From contig JASCIV010000934.1 of assembly GCA_030374735.1 (NCBI GenBank), positions 1 to 10,056 of the forward strand: a stretch of 10,056 nt of DNA, written 5' to 3'. Positions 7,525-10,056 of this stretch are shown here, piece by piece. How positions within the stretch are numbered: the first letter of the stretch is position 1; every line of letters starts with the position of its first letter. The translations under genes were made by a program, and so were the position numbers. Source of the DNA: Gracilaria caudata (taxonomy: Eukaryota > Rhodophyta > Florideophyceae > Gracilariales > Gracilariaceae). A model generated the notes under the pieces. That model was not told the DNA's origin. It made no database searches and saw nothing but the letters and a program-made list of their open reading frames with translations.

Positions 7525-7536
7525 TTCGACGTCGAA
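7525..7536. repeat. 12-bp perfect palindrome in the glycosyltransferase 3' flank
   Basis: TTCGACGTCGAA is a perfect palindrome 35 bp after the stop codon, probably within the 3' UTR. It could be a dimeric protein site or a short RNA hairpin; no function can be assigned. Confidence 0.5.
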
Positions 7537-7814
7537 ATTGTGCGCAGCCAATCAAAATGCAGGATCAGTTTGTACGCACTCTTTGCATTGGTTGTGGCTT
7601 CTCGGCTCAGCGCCGCTCGAGAACCTTGCAAGCTGCTCAGCTACACTCAACGGAATTTTTAAACCTCGCAAAAAGCGTTCTCTTCCTATTTGAAAACTAT
7701 TACACTGTCTGACACAAGACTCGCAACACCACATGACAACATCTACACCAATGCTCAGATGTAAGAACAGCCGCCACAAGCAATGGTGTTCTGTGCCCTT
7801 GTAAGAGAAGGGGC

Positions 7815-7855
7815 GTGACGTAAATTATATACGCCGCAAAGCGGCTTACGGTCAC
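7815..7855. repeat. nested inverted repeat
   Basis: The outer arms are GTGACGTAA (7815-7823) and TTACGGTCAC (7846-7855), complementary except for one extra G. The inner hairpin is GCCGC-AAA-GCGGC (7833-7845). The outer arms resemble bZIP half-sites (TGACGT). The repeat lies just upstream of a TATA-like box and could be paired activator sites or a transcribed hairpin. Confidence 0.55.
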
Positions 7856-7864
7856 ACAAGCTAT

Positions 7865-7872
7865 TATAAAAG
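7865..7872 (+). promoter_or_regulatory. TATA-like box (TATAAAAG), target unknown
   Basis: TATAAAAG lies 10 bp after the nested inverted repeat, at the left side of an AT-rich stretch. It resembles the strong TATA box at 181, but an AT-rich background makes it easier to meet by chance. The first downstream ATG (7907) is followed at once by TGA, so any rightward transcript would have no evident coding region near its start. Confidence 0.25.
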
Positions 7873-8251
7873 CTTTCAAAGATTATAAATAATAAGGCGC
7901 ACAAACATGTGAAATATTTAACTTTTGCTCCATGTACAGAACTGTGGTGGTTAGTATCGTACAATTTTTTTTCCTTGCCTGGTAACAAGTCAAGGTACAT
8001 ATCCCAAAATCTTTTCCAAACTTATCAGCATCAACCTTTTTGTACACATATCTATACTCAAACCGCAAGTATCAAGTTTGAAGAATATTATTCGTCCTTT
8101 TAATCAAAAGCAAACCAATTTCTTCCAACATAGTATGTAACTCTTTAAGTGCAATTGTATCAATATAACACAAAGAATAGAAACAAACACAAGGTAAAAA
8201 CTTTACATAGATCTATATATATATGTATACTATCCAAAAACAAAAATATGA

Positions 8252-8296
8252 ACGGTTTTCTTTGAACAAACATATCATCTGAAGTTCAAAAACCGT
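8252..8296. repeat. imperfect inverted repeat, about 14-bp arms
   Basis: ACGGTTTTCTTTGAAC (8252-8267) and GTTCAAAAACCGT (8284-8296) are inverted copies differing by a 3-nt bulge, separated by 16 nt. A second, smaller hairpin follows: GCAAAA (8315-8320) and TTTTGC (8332-8337). The first could be a short mobile-element remnant or an RNA stem-loop. Confidence 0.5.
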
Positions 8297-8484
8297 CGAA
8301 AACAAAACCCTAATGCAAAATTTCTTTAAAGTTTTGCTTTATTTGCGAGGCAGGAAGGTACTAATTCCTGAATATTTTCGAATAGAAACGCAACGTCCAA
8401 AATGATACGAAAAGATTTTTGTTTACAGCCGTTCCATACGAGTGACGTTTGAAAAGAAACAGATCAGAAAAAGGCCGACATCAT

Positions 8485-8643
8485 ATGGACGCAGCGCGTC
8501 AAAAGTTTATAGTCCTAAGTTGTGCTTTCCAGGACGTACTGTTAAGCAAAAACGTCGATGAATGGGATATAGTGGCAGCGAATTACGACCAGAATGGTAT
8601 GCCGTGTCTTTTGGCTAGGAAGCACGCAGAGGGCTCAACCTAG
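8485..8643 (+). CDS. hypothetical short ORF, 52 aa (doubtful)
   Basis: The open frame runs from the ATG at 8485 to the TAG at 8641-8643. The protein is mixed in composition, with DEWDIVAANYDQ near its middle. This loosely recalls the W-x-x-V-A-x-x-Y pattern of Myb/SANT-like segments in some protist mobile-element proteins; this is a weak impression. The start context is poor (C at -3). After the stop, similar-looking residues appear interrupted by stops, so it may be a fragment of a decayed gene. It sits directly before the structured segment at about 8640. Confidence 0.2.
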   Translation: MDAARQKFIVLSCAFQDVLLSKNVDEWDIVAANYDQNGMPCLLARKHAEGST

Positions 8644-8970
8644 AAGGTTTAGAAAGAATACTTGAGAGTTGTTAGAAGTACCGATCACGGTAAGGTGCAG
8701 GATAGCCGGCTGGGTCACCTGTACCACTTGCTAGGTGTGGTGGTAGGCTCACGGCGTGCTAGTAAAACCTGAAAGGTACCGGTTATCCCAGAAGGCCGAC
8801 TGTAGAAACCTTAGGGTGAAATACTTAACCAGGAGGTACTTAACTTTATTATCGAGGGGGTGGCGACGCCTTCGGGCTGACCTATATGAGGTGAGCGTCT
8901 CCCTTCCCTTGCCTTCGCGGCATTACAGCCACGTGGCCATCTGGAGGTGCACGGGAAGGTGCACCTCATT
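8640..8970. other. structured segment of unknown nature (possible ncRNA or mobile-element end)
   Basis: This stretch is richer in G+C than its AT-rich flanks and dense in short complementary arms. These include a C(UUCG)G tetraloop hairpin at 8868-8877 (GCC/GGC), TGCC/GGCA around TTCGC at 8910-8922, the palindrome GCCACGTGGC at 8928-8937, ACCAC/GTGGT near 8725-8742, and a strong terminal hairpin at 8944-8967. TACTTAAC occurs twice near 8822-8843. I compared it by memory with SRP RNA, RNase P RNA, U3 and tRNA signatures and found no match. A non-LTR retrotransposon 3' end or a structured ncRNA are both possible. Confidence 0.3.
8944..8967. repeat. perfect 9-bp stem hairpin
   Basis: GAGGTGCAC (8944-8952) and GTGCACCTC (8959-8967) pair perfectly around a 6-nt loop, GGGAAG. 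The sequence to its right is AT-rich (ATTAACTAAAAC), so the hairpin marks the right edge of the structured segment. Its position fits a transcript or element 3' end. Confidence 0.7.
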
Positions 8971-9120
8971 AACTAAAACATTGTAAAATTAACTACTGAA
9001 TATTAAACTAAGATTAGTAGTAAATTACCAACTTGGTCCCACGTGGCAGAGTGCCAACAGCAATGTAAGGGGAGGTCTCACTATATTAGAACAAACCAGC
9101 TGTGTCAAGGGAGCCCAGCC

Positions 9121-9622
9121 CATCTACGACTTGTAGTCAGCAGCCTTGTCATACAGGCCGTACCCATAAAAGCCACAGCGTCAGGAGAATGTGAGGCCAT
9201 CCCATCTATGCGTTGTGGTCTACGGCATCGTCGTATGGGCTGTGCTCATAAAAGCCCCATCGACGAGAAAGCGGCTGTGCCGTGTGGACGCAGCCCATGT
9301 ACGGGTTGTGGTCAACGGCTTTGTCGTAAGGGCTGTCTCCATAGAAGCCACAGCGTCTGGAAAGCGGCTGTGCCGTGTGGGCCCAGCTCATCTACGCGTT
9401 GTGGTCTACGGCCTTGTCCTATAGGCTGTGCGCATAGAAGCCACACCGTCATAAAAGCGGCTGCGCCGTGTGGGCCCAGCCCATTTACGCGTTGTGGTCT
9501 ACGGCTTTGTCGTACGGACTGAGCCCATACAAGCCACAGCGTCAGGAAAGCGGCTGTGCAGTGTGGGCTCAGCCCATCGACGCGTTATGGTTTTGCGGCT
9601 GTGGTGAATGGGCTGTGCCCAT
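9121..9622. repeat. tandem satellite with a 93-bp period
   Basis: Units begin with CAT(C/G/T)NACG-like sequence at 9203, 9296, 9389, 9482 and 9575, exactly 93 bp apart. A shortened, diverged unit of 82 bp starts at 9121, and the last copy is cut off at about 9622. The best-kept core is GCGGCTGTGCCGTGTGG (9271, 9364, and with changes 9457 and 9550). Copies look roughly 80-90% identical by eye. Traces of the preceding unit's end are visible just before 9121. Because 93 is a multiple of three, frames stay open across units, including one with a Cys-rich 31-residue repeat (ATG at 9208 to stop at 9522). Several frames are open at once and the true start is poor, so I treat the array as non-coding. 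Confidence 0.9.
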
Positions 9623-9683
9623 CAAGACGTGTTAGCTTCACTGTCCTGTATGGCTGTGTCCGTTGACCCAGAGCAAACAAGAC

Positions 9684-9701
9684 ATAAATGTTTACATTTA
9701 T
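9684..9701. repeat. 18-bp near-palindrome
   Basis: ATAAATGT-TT-ACATTTAT is a perfect inverted repeat with 8-bp arms and a 2-nt centre, just right of the satellite array. No function can be assigned. Confidence 0.5.
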
Positions 9702-10056
9702 CTCTACATCACAGGGTACACCACTGAGCTGCAGTAGACGTCTCACTCCTTGGAACAGTTCGGTCAAACATTCGCCGCTTTTTCGATGTAAAGAATGAAC
9801 TTAGTGGAGTAGGTTTATTCTGCACGTCACACTTGACATGATACGACGATACTCCATCTCCCCACCTGTCACTACTGATGTCAAATACACTTTGACCTTC
9901 CTATTCGTCAGCAACACCAAAACAAGCCTCTTGAACTTATGAAAGGCTGCTTTTTGACCAGATCTCTGTAGTGCAAACCGTCAGGGACGGAAAAACAACC
10001 AACCGCGCCCGCGGAAAGACACCCACGGTGTTCAACCCGTGCTCTCGGGATGGTAG
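9702..10056. other. unassigned right end of the window
   Basis: No convincing gene was found. On the minus strand an open stretch of about 58 codons runs from near 9981 to near 9808, with a hydrophobic/basic run, but it has no ATG and no recognisable domain. It could be a terminal exon of a gene lying to the right. A small hairpin (CCGTC-AGG-GACGG) lies near 9979-9991. Confidence 0.35.

Larger units (their letters stand above)
7690..8450. other. AT-rich gene-free region
   Basis: This stretch is clearly richer in A+T than the coding parts. It contains a (TA)n tract at 8214-8224 and several inverted repeats. Short frames on both strands, such as minus 7883-8068 and 7755-8000, begin without a supported start and carry no domain I can name. 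I translated parts of the minus strand looking for a decayed transposase and found nothing convincing. It may be 3' flank of the glycosyltransferase gene or old mobile-element sequence. Confidence 0.45.

Noticed and set aside
7755..8068. Minus-strand short frames that might be a decayed DDE transposase
   Set aside because: I translated adjoining sequence on this strand and found no conserved acidic triad or family motif.
8305..8313. AAACCCTAA, the plant-type telomere unit
   Set aside because: It is a single copy in AT-rich DNA; no array, so not telomeric.
9043..9522. 159-codon Cys-rich frame over the satellite as a real gene
   Set aside because: It begins at GTG, other frames over the same repeats are also open, and openness follows from a repeat length divisible by three.
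10023..10041. Possible tRNA T-arm (GTTCAACCC flanked by CACGG/CCGTG)
   Set aside because: The stem does not pair in the T-arm register and no other tRNA arms are visible.
1..10056. CRISPR array, rRNA, or bacterial mobile or defence system
   Set aside because: No short regular repeats with unique spacers, no rRNA signature, and all recognised genes are eukaryotic in type.

Overview
The window looks like nuclear DNA of an intron-poor eukaryote, probably a unicellular alga or similar protist. The evidence is a TATA box placed like a eukaryotic promoter, good start-codon contexts with no bacterial ribosome binding sites or operons, widely spaced single genes, and eukaryotic protein families: an RHBDL4-type rhomboid, a polyglutamine zinc-knuckle protein and a Golgi-type fucosyltransferase-like enzyme. 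A red alga of the Porphyridium kind would fit, but that is a guess. Several long open frames in the window begin only at GTG or TTG; I treated these as non-starts.

Layout. A CCAAT/TATA promoter (174-189) drives a small unrecognised gene (294-674, +), whose frame stays open to 959 beyond one in-frame TGA. Converging on it is a rhomboid intramembrane protease gene (1022-1816, -). After about 1.1 kb without a gene comes a Gln/His-rich CCHC zinc-knuckle protein (2914-4170, -), with a 12-bp coding minisatellite. Then 1.74 kb of gene-free, partly CpG-rich DNA separates this gene from a divergent one, a type II membrane glycosyltransferase with the HxRRGD signature (5913-7490, +). A full palindromic bZIP/CRE site lies about 340 bp upstream of that gene.

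The right third (7491-10056) holds no convincing gene. It has an AT-rich stretch with hairpins and a nested inverted repeat next to a TATA-like box, then a less AT-rich segment with RNA-like hairpins (about 8640-8970). After that comes a 93-bp-period tandem satellite (about 9121-9622), then unassigned sequence. This part looks like repeat or mobile-element debris, but I could not assign a family.

The genes do not form a visible pathway. The rhomboid (ER) and the fucosyltransferase-like enzyme (Golgi) both act in the secretory system, but nothing in the sequence ties them together. I see no strong evidence of a new multi-gene system. The most checkable oddities are the TGA-interrupted first gene, the zinc-knuckle protein, the structured segment and the satellite.
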